Position numbers and translations under genes: made by a program
The notes under the pieces: generated by a model
The model's input: the letters and a program-made list of their open reading frames with translations, nothing else
Told to the model about the DNA's origin: nothing
Databases searched by the model: none
Part shown: piece by piece, positions 14,682-22,840 of the stretch
Layout of the letters: each line of letters begins with the position of its first letter
Position numbering within the stretch: the first letter of the stretch is position 1
Assembly (NCBI GenBank): GCA_036010965.1
Contig: DASCMO010000172.1
Location: forward strand, 1 to 36,332
Direction of reading: 5' to 3'
DNA length: 36,332 nucleotides
From: GCA-2686265 sp036010965
Lineage (GTDB): Bacteria > Planctomycetota > UBA1135 > GCA-002686595

Positions 14682-16082
14682 CTATCCCTCTTCCCGTCCG
14701 GGTGTTCCACCCCGAATGGGCAAACGACCGGCTTGGATGGCCTGCGCTCCGTCGAGCTCCCCCAGCCAGGCACGGCGCTCGACGACGCGGTTGTAGGCGA
14801 TGGCCTTGAGGGCGGTGGAGGCGTTGATGGCCCACCAGACCCCCGCGGCGGCAAGGCCCAGCGGCGCTGCGAGAGCCCAGGCCAGGGGAATACGCAGTAG
14901 GTTGCCAATGCTGGAGATCCAGAGGATCGGCCGCGTGTGACCGGCGCCGTTGAGGATCTTCTCGTTGACGGTCTCCTCGGCCACGAAGAGCTGCGACCAG
15001 GCCAGGATCGTCACGTAGCCGATGGTCTCGCGCAGGATGTTGGGGTCGTCGGTGAAGAGCGGGGCGACGAGTGGCCCTCCGATCAAGAACAGCAGGCAGA
15101 ACGCGATCCCGGCCGTGCGCGCGATGCGCCGCACGCTGCGCACCGCCAGCAGGGCACCGGCCCGGTCTCCTGCTCCCAGGTTGCGTCCCACGATCGAGGC
15201 TCCGGCCAGGGCGATGCCGAGGAAGAAGGGGAAGCTGACGCTCTCGAAGACGTTGAAGCCGATCCCCAGGCCCGCCACCGCCGCTCCGCCGAGGGGATTG
15301 ATGACCACGACGAGCAGGGCCCAGTAGACCGCTGCGTACATCAGGATCGAGAGCCCCGCGGGCGCTCCGATGCGCACGATCTCCGTCAGGCCGGACAGTT
15401 TCAGGGGAGAGCCGCTCCACAGGCGCAGGCCGTGCTTTGCACGCAACAGCACCAGGCCCGCGGTCATCACGCAGGCGCGCGAGGAGCAGCTCGCCAGCGC
15501 GGCTCCGGCGATGCCGAACCCGGCGAAGCTCCCGAGGCCGTAGATCAGGATCGGGTTGAGGCAAGCGTTCAGCATCACCGCGAAGATCTGCAAGATCATC
15601 GGGGTGCGCGTGTCGCCCATGCCGATGAAGGTCGAGTCGACGATCGGAGTCAGGACCAGGGGCAGGACGAGCAGGAAGATCGTGCCCAGGTACTCGCAGA
15701 CCAGGCGCTCCTGCTCCGCGCCGGTGGCGAGCAGGGCTGCCAGGGAGGGGGTCAGCAGGGTCCCGACCACCCCCAGGGCGATCGCCAGCAGCAGGCCGCC
15801 CGCGAGGGCGTGGCGCACGGTCGAGTCGCGCGCCGCACGGTTTTCGGCGCCCGTCGCGCGCGAGATCAGCGGCAGCACGCCCCCAACGAGGAAGAAGATC
15901 ACCCCGAAGTTCATGATCAGCACGAAGGTGCTCGAGGCGATCGCCGCGTGGGCGTGCGTGCCGAGATCGGCGACGAAGTACTGGTCGTTGATCCGGTAGC
16001 CGTTGTGGAGGATGAACGAGAGTATCGACGGCCACGCGAGCCGCGCCACGTCTCCCACTCCGGCGGGCGCGCGGCGGCTCAA
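14682..16082 (-). CDS. MATE-family multidrug/metabolite exporter
   Basis: A 466-residue polytopic membrane protein with about 12 hydrophobic segments in two homologous halves, as in NorM/DinF-type MATE antiporters that expel cationic compounds using H+ or Na+ gradients. Typical wording includes LAWPSILSFILHNGYRINDQYFVADLG at the first helix, IFFLVGGVLPLISRATGAEN, STFIGMGDTRTPMILQIFAVMLNACLNPILIYGLG, and its second-half repeat ASIVGRNLGAGDRAGA and NEKILNGAGHTRPILWISSIGNLLRIPLAW. The start is TTG at 16082, overlapping the TGA of the upstream gene (TTGA). The next in-frame Met lies well inside the protein, so coupled translation from this TTG is the best choice. The substrate is unknown. Confidence 0.88.
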   Translation of the reverse strand: MSRRAPAGVGDVARLAWPSILSFILHNGYRINDQYFVADLGTHAHAAIASSTFVLIMNFGVIFFLVGGVLPLISRATGAENRAARDSTVRHALAGGLLLAIALGVVGTLLTPSLAALLATGAEQERLVCEYLGTIFLLVLPLVLTPIVDSTFIGMGDTRTPMILQIFAVMLNACLNPILIYGLGSFAGFGIAGAALASCSSRACVMTAGLVLLRAKHGLRLWSGSPLKLSGLTEIVRIGAPAGLSILMYAAVYWALLVVVINPLGGAAVAGLGIGFNVFESVSFPFFLGIALAGASIVGRNLGAGDRAGALLAVRSVRRIARTAGIAFCLLFLIGGPLVAPLFTDDPNILRETIGYVTILAWSQLFVAEETVNEKILNGAGHTRPILWISSIGNLLRIPLAWALAAPLGLAAAGVWWAINASTALKAIAYNRVVERRAWLGELDGAQAIQAGRLPIRGGTPGREEG

Positions 16083-17203
16083 CGGACCGCGACGTTGAGC
16101 TCCTGGGTCGGCCCCAGCTCGATGTCGACCACCATTTTCCCCCGTCGCCCTTCGCCGTCACGGGCCGAGAGGTTGAAGTGGCCCGGGGGCAGGTAGCGCA
16201 CCATCAGCAGGCCGCGCTCGTCGGTCGTACCCCTGATGCGCCCGCCCTCGGAGCCGAAGCCCTGGACCTTGACTCCGCCGACGCGTTTGCCCGATAGGTC
16301 GACAGAGTAGATCTGGAGCGAGGCGGTGGGGGGGATCTCGCGCAAGGGAAAATTCATCGATGGCGCGCGGAACGATAGCTCGTCGAAGGGCAACAGCGGG
16401 GCTTCGGGCGGACCGAAGTAGATCCGGTACTCCCCGTCGGGAACGTCCTCGAACAGGTACGCCCCCGTCGGCCCGGTGCGGGTCGTCGTGCGCTTGCGGG
16501 TCGCGATGCGCTCGAGGGTGACCAAGAGGTTCGGGGCCAGGGAGCCGTCCTCCCCCAGGACCAGGCCGTCGAGAAAACCCGTCGGGTAGATGCGGACCGT
16601 GACGAAGGGGTCGCGCGCGCCGCGCACGAGGAGCACCGGCAGGGGCCGGCTGTTCATGCCGGGCGCTTCGATCGTCAGGTCGTAGCCGCCGAGGGGCAGA
16701 TCGCTGAGCGCGAACTCGCGCTCGTCGCCGCCGTACTCCGCCTCGCGCTCGACGGCCCGCTCCTTGCCCCGCAAGTAGAGGCTGGGCCGGACGACGACCT
16801 TCCAGGTCTCGGGGAAACTCACGTCCTCTTCGACGCTCACCCGGCCGCGGATCGAGCCGGACCCCTCGAAGTCGGCTGGGTCTTGGCGCGCCGCAGCGGT
16901 GCTGCCGGCCTCGGAGGGAGAGAGGCGCACGACCGCGGGGGCAGTCTCGCTCGGTGGAGCGAGCTCGCGCGCCGGCTGCGAGCGAGCCCGGGGCTCCTCC
17001 GCGGGTCGGCGCAGCTCAGTCGAGCTTCCTTGGCCCTCGAATCCCGCCTTGAAGATCAGGAAAAGCGCCGCGAGGCCTAGGGCCAAGGCTCCGGCCACCA
17101 AGGCCAGGGCGCGCCCGGATCGGGCGTGTGCGATCGTGCTGCCGCTCCTTACTCGCTCGAACGCTTGCTGGGGGGGTGCTAATCTCTCGCTCGTCACATC
17201 CAT
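16079..17203 (-). CDS. Single-pass membrane protein with carboxypeptidase-regulatory-like beta-sandwich domains
   Basis: A 374-residue protein from the ATG at 17203; a GTG at 17245 would add 14 residues but fits less well. Residues 31-52 (ALALVAGALALGLAALFLIF) are one transmembrane helix after a short cytoplasmic tail. A Pro/Ala/Glu-rich linker follows to about residue 125. The rest shows repeated beta-sandwich units with the carboxypeptidase-regulatory or CNA-B-like pattern: GSIRGRVSVEEDV, FALSDLPLGGYDLTIEAPG, GLVLGEDGSLAPNLLVTLER-GAYLFEDVPDGEYRIYF, GTTDERGLLMVRYLPPGHFNLSARD. Such domains are binding or structural modules, usually outside the cytoplasm. Its stop overlaps the MATE start, so they form a two-gene operon. 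It is divergent from the phosphatase-superfamily gene. Confidence 0.8.
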   Translation of the reverse strand: MDVTSERLAPPQQAFERVRSGSTIAHARSGRALALVAGALALGLAALFLIFKAGFEGQGSSTELRRPAEEPRARSQPARELAPPSETAPAVVRLSPSEAGSTAAARQDPADFEGSGSIRGRVSVEEDVSFPETWKVVVRPSLYLRGKERAVEREAEYGGDEREFALSDLPLGGYDLTIEAPGMNSRPLPVLLVRGARDPFVTVRIYPTGFLDGLVLGEDGSLAPNLLVTLERIATRKRTTTRTGPTGAYLFEDVPDGEYRIYFGPPEAPLLPFDELSFRAPSMNFPLREIPPTASLQIYSVDLSGKRVGGVKVQGFGSEGGRIRGTTDERGLLMVRYLPPGHFNLSARDGEGRRGKMVVDIELGPTQELNVAVR

Positions 17204-17311
17204 CTCCACGCTGTCTCCGGCGTCGGCGCACGCCGTGCGCGCCACCTACCGGTGGCCGCGCAAGCCCGCATCCTACCCATCCCGCGAGGGGTGGGGTACC
17301 CGACGAAGCTC

Positions 17312-19747
17312 ATGACCTCTCTCTTCCCCAGAACTCCTCGGCGCCGCGGCGCCTTCTTCGCCCTGCTCTTCGCCCTCGTCCTCGCCGGCCTGACGACTTC
17401 GGCGAGGTCTCCCTCGCCCGCCCAGGACGGCCGGGTGATCGTGCTCGGTTTTGACGGCGGCGACTACCGCACGGCTCGCGCCGCCATGGAAGAGGGGCGG
17501 ATGCCCAACCTCGCCGCCCTCGCGGGAGAGGGGACCTTCGCTCCCCTGGGCACCACCCTCTCGGCGGAATCGCCCGTCGCCTGGTGTGCCCTGAACACCG
17601 GCCAGGATCCGTCCTACACGGGCGTGCCTGGTTTCGTGGCGCGCATCCTCACGCGCCGCGGCGAGCGCGTCCTGGAGGGCGGGATGCCGAGCCCCGCGCC
17701 GGCGCACCAGGGCCGGGAAGACCGGCGCGTGGTGGACATGGAGACCCCGGCGCTGATCGGGATCCTCAGCAGCAGGGAGCCCGCCACCCTGGCGCTGACG
17801 GCCGGCCTCGTCGTGGCCTTGCTCTTCACCTTGGCCTTCACCGTGTTGCTGCGCATGCGACTGCCCCTGGCCGTGGGCCTGGCGCTGCTCCTGGGAGGCA
17901 TCGGCGGTTTCGGCGCGCACGTGGCGGCGGGCTACGTGCCGGCGTTCGTGCCCGACATCGTCACCAATCCCACGGAGGTCCCGGCCTTCTGGGACGCGGC
18001 CGCCGAGGCGGGCGTGCCGACCGTCGTGCTCGACGCGGCCATGTCCTGGGACCGGCCGGGTTCGGAGAACCTGCGCCTGCTCGCTGGTCTGGGCCTGCCG
18101 GACTCGCGCGGGAGCAACGGCGACTGGTTCATCTACACGACCGACGACCTCGAGCTCGACCGCCCTCCCAAGGGCAAGGCAGGGCTGACCGCCGGGACGG
18201 TCTTTCGCGTCGACTGGCAGGGCGATCTGATCGACACCTGGATCTACGGCCCGAAGAACTTTTGCGGGCTCGATCGCCTGCAGGGTGAGATCGACGCCCT
18301 CGACGAGGAGCTCTCGGACAACACCCTGGGCTGGAAAGAGGGCGAGCGCCTGCGCAGCGAGAAGACCGCTCTGAGCGAACGCCTGTCGGCCCTCGAGGAC
18401 GAGCGTGTCTCCTTGCCCTTGACGGTGAGGAAGAAGGGTGACGATCGCGTCGTGGTCAGCATCGCCGGGGCTGGGCAGGAGCTGGGCGAGGGAGAGTGGT
18501 CCGACTGGTACCACCTGAACTTCGAGCTCAATCCGCTGATCAAGGTCCACGCGATCACGCGCGTGAACGTCATGCAGCTCGACGGGATCTTCCGCCTGTT
18601 CGTGAACGTGCTCGAGACCGACCCGTCGAACCCTCCCTTCTGGCAGCCGATCAGCTCGCCGCCCTCCTACTCGGCCGAGCTGGCGCGCGCCGCCGGGAGT
18701 CCCTTCGAGACCTTCGGCTGGGCCTGCGCGACGATGCCCTTCAAGGACGGCCTGATCGAGCCGGAGATGTTCATGGAGGACATCGAGTTCACCTTGAAGT
18801 GGCGCGAGGGTCTGCTGCGCGACGCCCTGGCCGCCGGCGATTGGCGGCTGTTGATGGCGGTCTTCAGCACGCCCGACCGCGTGCAGCACATGATGTACCA
18901 GTACTACGATTCCGAGCACCCGCTGTACGACGAAGAGGCCGCCGGCCGCAAGATGACCTTCTTCGGTGAGCAGATCGAGTTGCGCGACGCGATCCCGGCC
19001 ATCTACCGTCAGGTGGATCGTCTGATCGGCATCGTGCGCGAGGCGCTCGGCCCCGACGACACCCTCTTGATCTGCGCTGACCACGGCTTCCAGAGTTTTC
19101 GCCACCAGTTCCACGTGAACAACTGGCTGGCCGAGAAGGGCTTCCTGGTGTTGCGTGAGGGGGTGAGTTCGCGCCAGCGGCGTTCGCTGATGTACGTCGA
19201 CTGGTCGCGCACGCGCGCCTACGCCCTCGGTCTGGGGATGGTCTACCTGAACCTGGAGGGCCGGGAGGCTCAGGGGATCGTCGCGCCCGAGGACGCCGGA
19301 GCCTTGCTTGCGGAGATCCGGAGCGAGCTACTGGCCACGACGGACACGCGCGAGGAGTTCGCCGGCCAGCGGGTCGTGGACGAGGCCACGATCCTGGGCG
19401 AGGTGCACCACGGGCCTTTCGCTAACCGCGAGGGCGATCTGATGATCGGTTTCGCCCCGACCTACCGCGTCTCCTGGGGAACGACCTTGGGTGACATCCG
19501 CCTCACGAGGTCGGCCGACGGTACGAGCGTGCCGGGCGACGTCTTCCAGCCCAACAAGAAGAACTGGTCCGGCGGCCACGTCTCCGTCGCTCCGCGCAAT
19601 GTGAGCGGCATGTTCGGCAGCAACCGCGAGCTCACCGGCGGCGCGGTCGAGGACCCGCACCTGCTCGACATCGCTCCGACGGTCCTGGACCTTCTGGGCG
19701 TCGCCATCCCAGAGGCGATGCAGCGCGAGGCTCTGGAGCTGCGCTGA
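17312..19747 (+). CDS. Membrane-anchored alkaline-phosphatase-superfamily phosphodiesterase/phosphatase
   Basis: An 811-residue protein from the ATG at 17312; the frame is open upstream to 17252. Residues 12-30 form a signal anchor. Catalytic features of the type I phosphodiesterase/nucleotide pyrophosphatase family are VIVLGFDGGDY (metal ligand Asp48), the nucleophile strand SAESPVAWCALNTGQDP with Ser87 at the usual Thr/Ser position, STPDRVQHMMYQYYD, CADHGFQSF and HVSVAPRNVSGMFGSN, then DIAPTVLDLLGV near the end. Unusual are two further hydrophobic segments inside the protein (about 160-180 and 185-208), splitting the catalytic domain. There is also a charged coiled-coil-like stretch near 18280-18410, and the HG usually following the nucleophile helix is TG-VPG here. 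The substrate is unknown; phospholipid-headgroup or sugar-phosphate transfer are possibilities. Confidence 0.82.
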   Translation: MTSLFPRTPRRRGAFFALLFALVLAGLTTSARSPSPAQDGRVIVLGFDGGDYRTARAAMEEGRMPNLAALAGEGTFAPLGTTLSAESPVAWCALNTGQDPSYTGVPGFVARILTRRGERVLEGGMPSPAPAHQGREDRRVVDMETPALIGILSSREPATLALTAGLVVALLFTLAFTVLLRMRLPLAVGLALLLGGIGGFGAHVAAGYVPAFVPDIVTNPTEVPAFWDAAAEAGVPTVVLDAAMSWDRPGSENLRLLAGLGLPDSRGSNGDWFIYTTDDLELDRPPKGKAGLTAGTVFRVDWQGDLIDTWIYGPKNFCGLDRLQGEIDALDEELSDNTLGWKEGERLRSEKTALSERLSALEDERVSLPLTVRKKGDDRVVVSIAGAGQELGEGEWSDWYHLNFELNPLIKVHAITRVNVMQLDGIFRLFVNVLETDPSNPPFWQPISSPPSYSAELARAAGSPFETFGWACATMPFKDGLIEPEMFMEDIEFTLKWREGLLRDALAAGDWRLLMAVFSTPDRVQHMMYQYYDSEHPLYDEEAAGRKMTFFGEQIELRDAIPAIYRQVDRLIGIVREALGPDDTLLICADHGFQSFRHQFHVNNWLAEKGFLVLREGVSSRQRRSLMYVDWSRTRAYALGLGMVYLNLEGREAQGIVAPEDAGALLAEIRSELLATTDTREEFAGQRVVDEATILGEVHHGPFANREGDLMIGFAPTYRVSWGTTLGDIRLTRSADGTSVPGDVFQPNKKNWSGGHVSVAPRNVSGMFGSNRELTGGAVEDPHLLDIAPTVLDLLGVAIPEAMQREALELR

Positions 19748-20067
19748 CACCACCGGGCGGTGAGGCCTGGGCTCTCTACTGGCGCAGAGGGCACACGGGA
19801 AGCTGCTCTCGGCGGACACGCCCGGTTCGGGGCGCGGATCAGCTATTACTGAACCGACAAGGACGACTCGTCCCTCGTCTTCGAGATCAGCGGTGGGGGC
19901 TGCATTTCCCCCGAGATCGTCAAGGATCGTGCGAGCCCCGCGTTCCTATCCAGACGCGATCAGGATCACTCTCCCGCACTCCTTGCCGTGATCTCGCGGT
20001 TCGAAGCTCTCAGGCTGTCAGGGATATGACAGCGACAACCGCCTTCGTTTCTCAGCCAGGATCCGGT
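19748..20067. other. 320-nt gene-free gap between convergent genes
   Basis: It lies between the phosphatase-superfamily gene and the EF-hand gene, which converge. Just past the first stop is a short inverted repeat, CACCG-GG-CGGTG (about 19752-19763), too weak to call a terminator. A stretch at about 19855-20028 could be read as 57 open codons on the plus strand (TDKDDSSLVFEISGGGC...), but it lacks a start and recognisable homology and may be a gene remnant. GC content appears lower than in the neighbouring genes. Confidence 0.5.
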
Positions 20068-20322
20068 CTAGGACCAGGCGGTTTTCATTTCCTGCTGGGT
20101 GACCTTGCCGTCCTTGTTGGTGTCGGCCTTGGAGAGGCGGGTCCAGAACCTGGGGCCGGCCTCTTCCTTCGAGATGGCTCCATCGTCATCCGAGTCCAGG
20201 CGCTCGAGCAATGCATCGATCCGGTCCTGGACGTCATCGACCGCGCCGGGCTGAGCGGAGAGGGAACTCGCCATCAGGCAGAAGCCTGCGAGGGTTGTAA
20301 GGGTCAGTCGTGTTCGATTCAT
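20068..20322 (-). CDS. Small exported EF-hand protein
   Basis: An 84-residue protein with signal peptide (residues 1-23, TTLAGFCLMASSLSA) and two EF-hand calcium loops. These are DSDDDGAISKEE (about 43-54) and DTNKDGKVTQQE (about 67-78), with Asp/Asn at positions 1, 3 and 5, Gly at 6 and Glu at 12, the pattern for calcium binding. The mature protein is essentially one EF-hand pair, probably a small periplasmic or secreted calcium-binding protein. Short proteins of this kind are common in Planctomycetota. The ATG at 20322 follows a purine-rich GAAAGAACCGG. Confidence 0.85.
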   Translation of the reverse strand: MNRTRLTLTTLAGFCLMASSLSAQPGAVDDVQDRIDALLERLDSDDDGAISKEEAGPRFWTRLSKADTNKDGKVTQQEMKTAWS

Positions 20323-20603
20323 GGTTCCGGTTCTTTCAGGCTCGCGATGGATGAAGGATGAAGCCTGCCGAACTCTCCGCCGACGGAGGGGACACGGCAG
20401 GGCATTTCTGCTCTGGACCAGATCTTAATGCAGTGAAGTGGATGGGTGGACTCTGGCTTCGAAGAAGCGGCGGTTTTCCCCAATACACCCAGGGCACGAG
20501 GCGTAGAAGCCTGTGTTCGAAGTCGAGTGGAGCGAAAAAGCGCGGGTTGCCGTGAAGAAACCGCTCCGTCGGGCGACCAAGGGCGCGCAGGTAGCGAACG
20601 ATC
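20323..20603. other. Gene-poor stretch upstream of the EF-hand gene
   Basis: Base composition drops (more A and T than the flanks), and short open frames on both strands have no coding-like codon bias. I see no tRNA, IS end or clear terminator. It must contain the EF-hand gene promoter, but I cannot place it. It may hold remnants of decayed genes. Confidence 0.4.
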
Positions 20604-21032
20604 ATGAAACCCACTCCCTCTAGCAGCGCCGAAACCCGGAGCTCTCCGCAGGAGCGCGAGCTCCTGGCGAAGGTCGCCGCGGGCTGCACGGGCGTCGAGC
20701 GCAAGGCGCGCTTTCGCTGGAGAGATCGCGAGACCGGCGCGCGCATGCTCGTCGAGGTCGGTGGGGACGAGGATTTCCTGGGGGCACTCGAAGCCTGCGG
20801 ATTCGAACGACTCGTGGCGGAAGTACCCGCGACCAACACCGTGAAAGCGGCACCACTCGACCCTCAGGGGATGGAGGGTTCGATGCTGGTAGCGGGAGAG
20901 GCCGTCCGCACCAAGAGAGCGGACGGCCTCGCCTCGCCGTGGGGTGAGAATGCGCCGGAGGGGGAGGGTTGGATCTCTCCTCGGCGTGGGCAGAGCGAGG
21001 GTCGCGGGCAGGCGCGCCGTACAGGCGCCTGA
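20604..21032 (+). CDS. Hypothetical protein, doubtful
   Basis: An open frame of 142 codons. The first part (about residues 15-85) has GC-rich third positions and a charged, protein-like sequence (QERELLAKVAAGCTGVERK, GARMLVEVGGDEDFLGALEACGFERLVAEVP), which speaks for coding. The last third (from about residue 92) runs through a 12-bp perfect inverted repeat and becomes Gly/Arg/Glu-rich without bias, which speaks against the full length being real. No family is recognised. A longer open frame on the opposite strand (20319-21074) looks even less like a protein. It may be a decayed gene. Confidence 0.3.
   Translation: MKPTPSSSAETRSSPQERELLAKVAAGCTGVERKARFRWRDRETGARMLVEVGGDEDFLGALEACGFERLVAEVPATNTVKAAPLDPQGMEGSMLVAGEAVRTKRADGLASPWGENAPEGEGWISPRRGQSEGRGQARRTGA
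20898..20930. repeat. Perfect 12-bp inverted repeat with 9-nt loop
   Basis: GAGGCCGTCCGC (20898-20909), loop ACCAAGAGA, then GCGGACGGCCTC (20919-20930). A very stable hairpin in a region of doubtful coding potential. It lacks a T-run on either side, so it is not a standard rho-independent terminator; it could be a Rho-assisted terminator, a structured RNA or a mobile-repeat fragment. Confidence 0.7.
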
Positions 21033-21157
21033 GGGGATCACCTTCCCGCGGCTCTCCTCTCCCGTTTCGCGCACGGGCGGCGCGTGTCAGCCAATCCTGG
21101 GCGGCCGATCACGCGCCGAAGGTGCAACGAGCCCCCGTCCCCGGATAGGCTCTCGCC

Positions 21158-22696
21158 ATGCAGTTCCACTGGAAGGTGCTCGCGTGGATGGGCGGTGGGG
21201 TCGCGCTCGGGCTCGCGTTTCAAGCGACGCTGGAGGCGCCGGCCTGGTCAGGGGCGAAATGGGAGACCGCCGAGGGCGGCCTGCAGGTCACCTCCGTCAG
21301 CGGACCGGCCGCCAAGGTCGGACTCGTGCCCGGGGACGTCTTCGAGCTGGCGATCCTCGATCGCGGCCAGGAGCACGAGCGGCGCTACCCGCTCGCCGAG
21401 CCCCCTGACTTCGAGTCTCTGCTGGACGAGTCGGAGAACGGCGAGGTCCTGTGGCTCGTGCCCGTCGGCGGGGACGAGGAGCAGGACGCCACCTCCCTGG
21501 CCCTGGGCATGGACCCGACCTCCAGGCGCGCCCTGGCCATCGCGCCCTTCGACTTCGTTGGCGACATCTTCATGGCCCTCTTGAAGATGCTGATCGTGCC
21601 GCTGGTCTTGAGCTCGATCGTCACCGGCGTGGCGGGCGTGGGGACCATGAAGGACCTGCGCCGGTTGGGGTTCAAGACCTTCGTCTACTACATCTCGTCG
21701 AGCATGCTGGCGATCTTCCTCGGGCAGGTGCTGGTCAACCTGATCCGCCCCGGGGACGGCGCCGTCCTGGGCCTCTCGCCCGCCGCCGCTGCGGGCACGC
21801 GCGAGGAGAGCTTCATCGAGGTCATCAAGCGCGCGATCCCCGAGAACGTGGTCTCGGCCATGACGCAAAACGGCGCCATGTTGCAGATCATCTTCTTCGC
21901 CCTCTTGCTCGGCTACTTCATCACGCGCGCCGCCGACCCCCATGGCCGCCGGGTGCGTGAGCTCTTCGCGAGCTTCTTCGAGGTCATGATGAAGATGGCC
22001 GAGGGCATCCTGACCCTCCTTCCCTACGGCGTCTTCGCCCTGCTGGTCAAGGTCGTGGGTGGGACGGGCATCAAGCCCATCCTCTCGCTGTTGCTCTACA
22101 TGGGCACGGTCGCCCTGGCGCTCGCCTTGCACTTCTGCGTGACCCTGCCCCTGTTGCTCAAGCTGATCGGCGGCATCTCGCCCCTGCGCTGGTTCAAGGC
22201 CATGTCGCCGGCGCTCATGACCGCTTTCAGCACGAGCTCCTCGAGCATGACCCTGCCGGTCTCTCTCAAGACGGTCGAGGAGCGTGGCAAGGTCAGCAAC
22301 AAGGTCACCTCCTTCACCCTGCCCCTGGGCGCCACGATCAACATGGACGGGACGGCGCTGTATGAGTGCATCGGCGTCATCTTCCTCGCCCAGTACTACG
22401 CCAGCATGGGCGGACAGCCCCTGACCCTCAGCTCCCAGGCTCTGGTGGTCATGATGGCCCTGCTGGCGAGCATTGGTGCCGCCGGCATCCCCTCCGCGGG
22501 CCTGGTGATGATGCTGACGATCCTCTCGGCCCTGAACCTGCCCCTGGAGGGAGCCGCCCTCCTGCTGGCGGTCGATCGGCCCCTGGACATGATGCGCACG
22601 GTCGTCAACGTCTGGTCCGACAGCTGCGGGGCGGCCGTCATCGCCCGCACCGAAGGCGAGGAAGGGCCTCTCGCGGCCGGAGCTGTCGGCGGGTAG
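21158..22696 (+). CDS. Dicarboxylate/amino acid:cation symporter with inserted PDZ-like domain
   Basis: A 512-residue transporter of the DAACS (GltP/DctA/EAAT) family, importing acidic amino acids or dicarboxylates with Na+ or H+. The transport core is intact: hairpin-1 serines in TSSSSMTLP, NMDGTA in TM7, and TM8 DRPLDMMRTVVNVWSDSCGAAVIARTEGE. The latter keeps the Asp, Asp, Arg, Thr and Asn used for substrate in GltPh. Unusual is the insert between TM1 (residues 5-24) and TM2 (about 133-153). Residues 38-106 read GGLQVTSVSGPAAKVGLVPGD...EVLWLVPVGG, the carboxylate-loop and GLxPGD pattern of a PDZ domain, placed in the first extracytoplasmic loop. The ATG at 21158 matches the family start; GGATAGG lies about 8 nt upstream. 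Confidence 0.9.
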   Translation: MQFHWKVLAWMGGGVALGLAFQATLEAPAWSGAKWETAEGGLQVTSVSGPAAKVGLVPGDVFELAILDRGQEHERRYPLAEPPDFESLLDESENGEVLWLVPVGGDEEQDATSLALGMDPTSRRALAIAPFDFVGDIFMALLKMLIVPLVLSSIVTGVAGVGTMKDLRRLGFKTFVYYISSSMLAIFLGQVLVNLIRPGDGAVLGLSPAAAAGTREESFIEVIKRAIPENVVSAMTQNGAMLQIIFFALLLGYFITRAADPHGRRVRELFASFFEVMMKMAEGILTLLPYGVFALLVKVVGGTGIKPILSLLLYMGTVALALALHFCVTLPLLLKLIGGISPLRWFKAMSPALMTAFSTSSSSMTLPVSLKTVEERGKVSNKVTSFTLPLGATINMDGTALYECIGVIFLAQYYASMGGQPLTLSSQALVVMMALLASIGAAGIPSAGLVMMLTILSALNLPLEGAALLLAVDRPLDMMRTVVNVWSDSCGAAVIARTEGEEGPLAAGAVGG

Positions 22697-22840
22697 GCGC
22701 AGGCGGGCCGGAGCGCGCAGGTCGTGGAAGGCTCAGGGCGCAGGGGCTACAATCCCGCGCTGCCGCAGCCCTTTCGACCGACCGACTGTTCCCCATCAGA
22801 CACCCCGCGGGCGGGTCACCAGCCCCGCGATCCTGGATCC

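Noticed and set aside
19995..20010. GGTTCGAA-type sequence suggesting a tRNA T-arm.
   Set aside because: No matching stem, anticodon arm or acceptor stem could be found around it. Similar TTCGAA matches near 20515 and 20800 also fail.
19855..20028. Possible further recoded or decayed gene (57 open codons after an in-frame TGA).
   Set aside because: No start, no recognisable family, and the TGA is not at a Cys of any known motif. The surroundings lack coding bias.
20319..21074. Long minus-strand open frame of about 250 codons.
   Set aside because: Its composition is that of an antisense reading (Arg/Pro/Ser/Leu-rich, no fold-like pattern), and it overlaps the EF-hand gene start.
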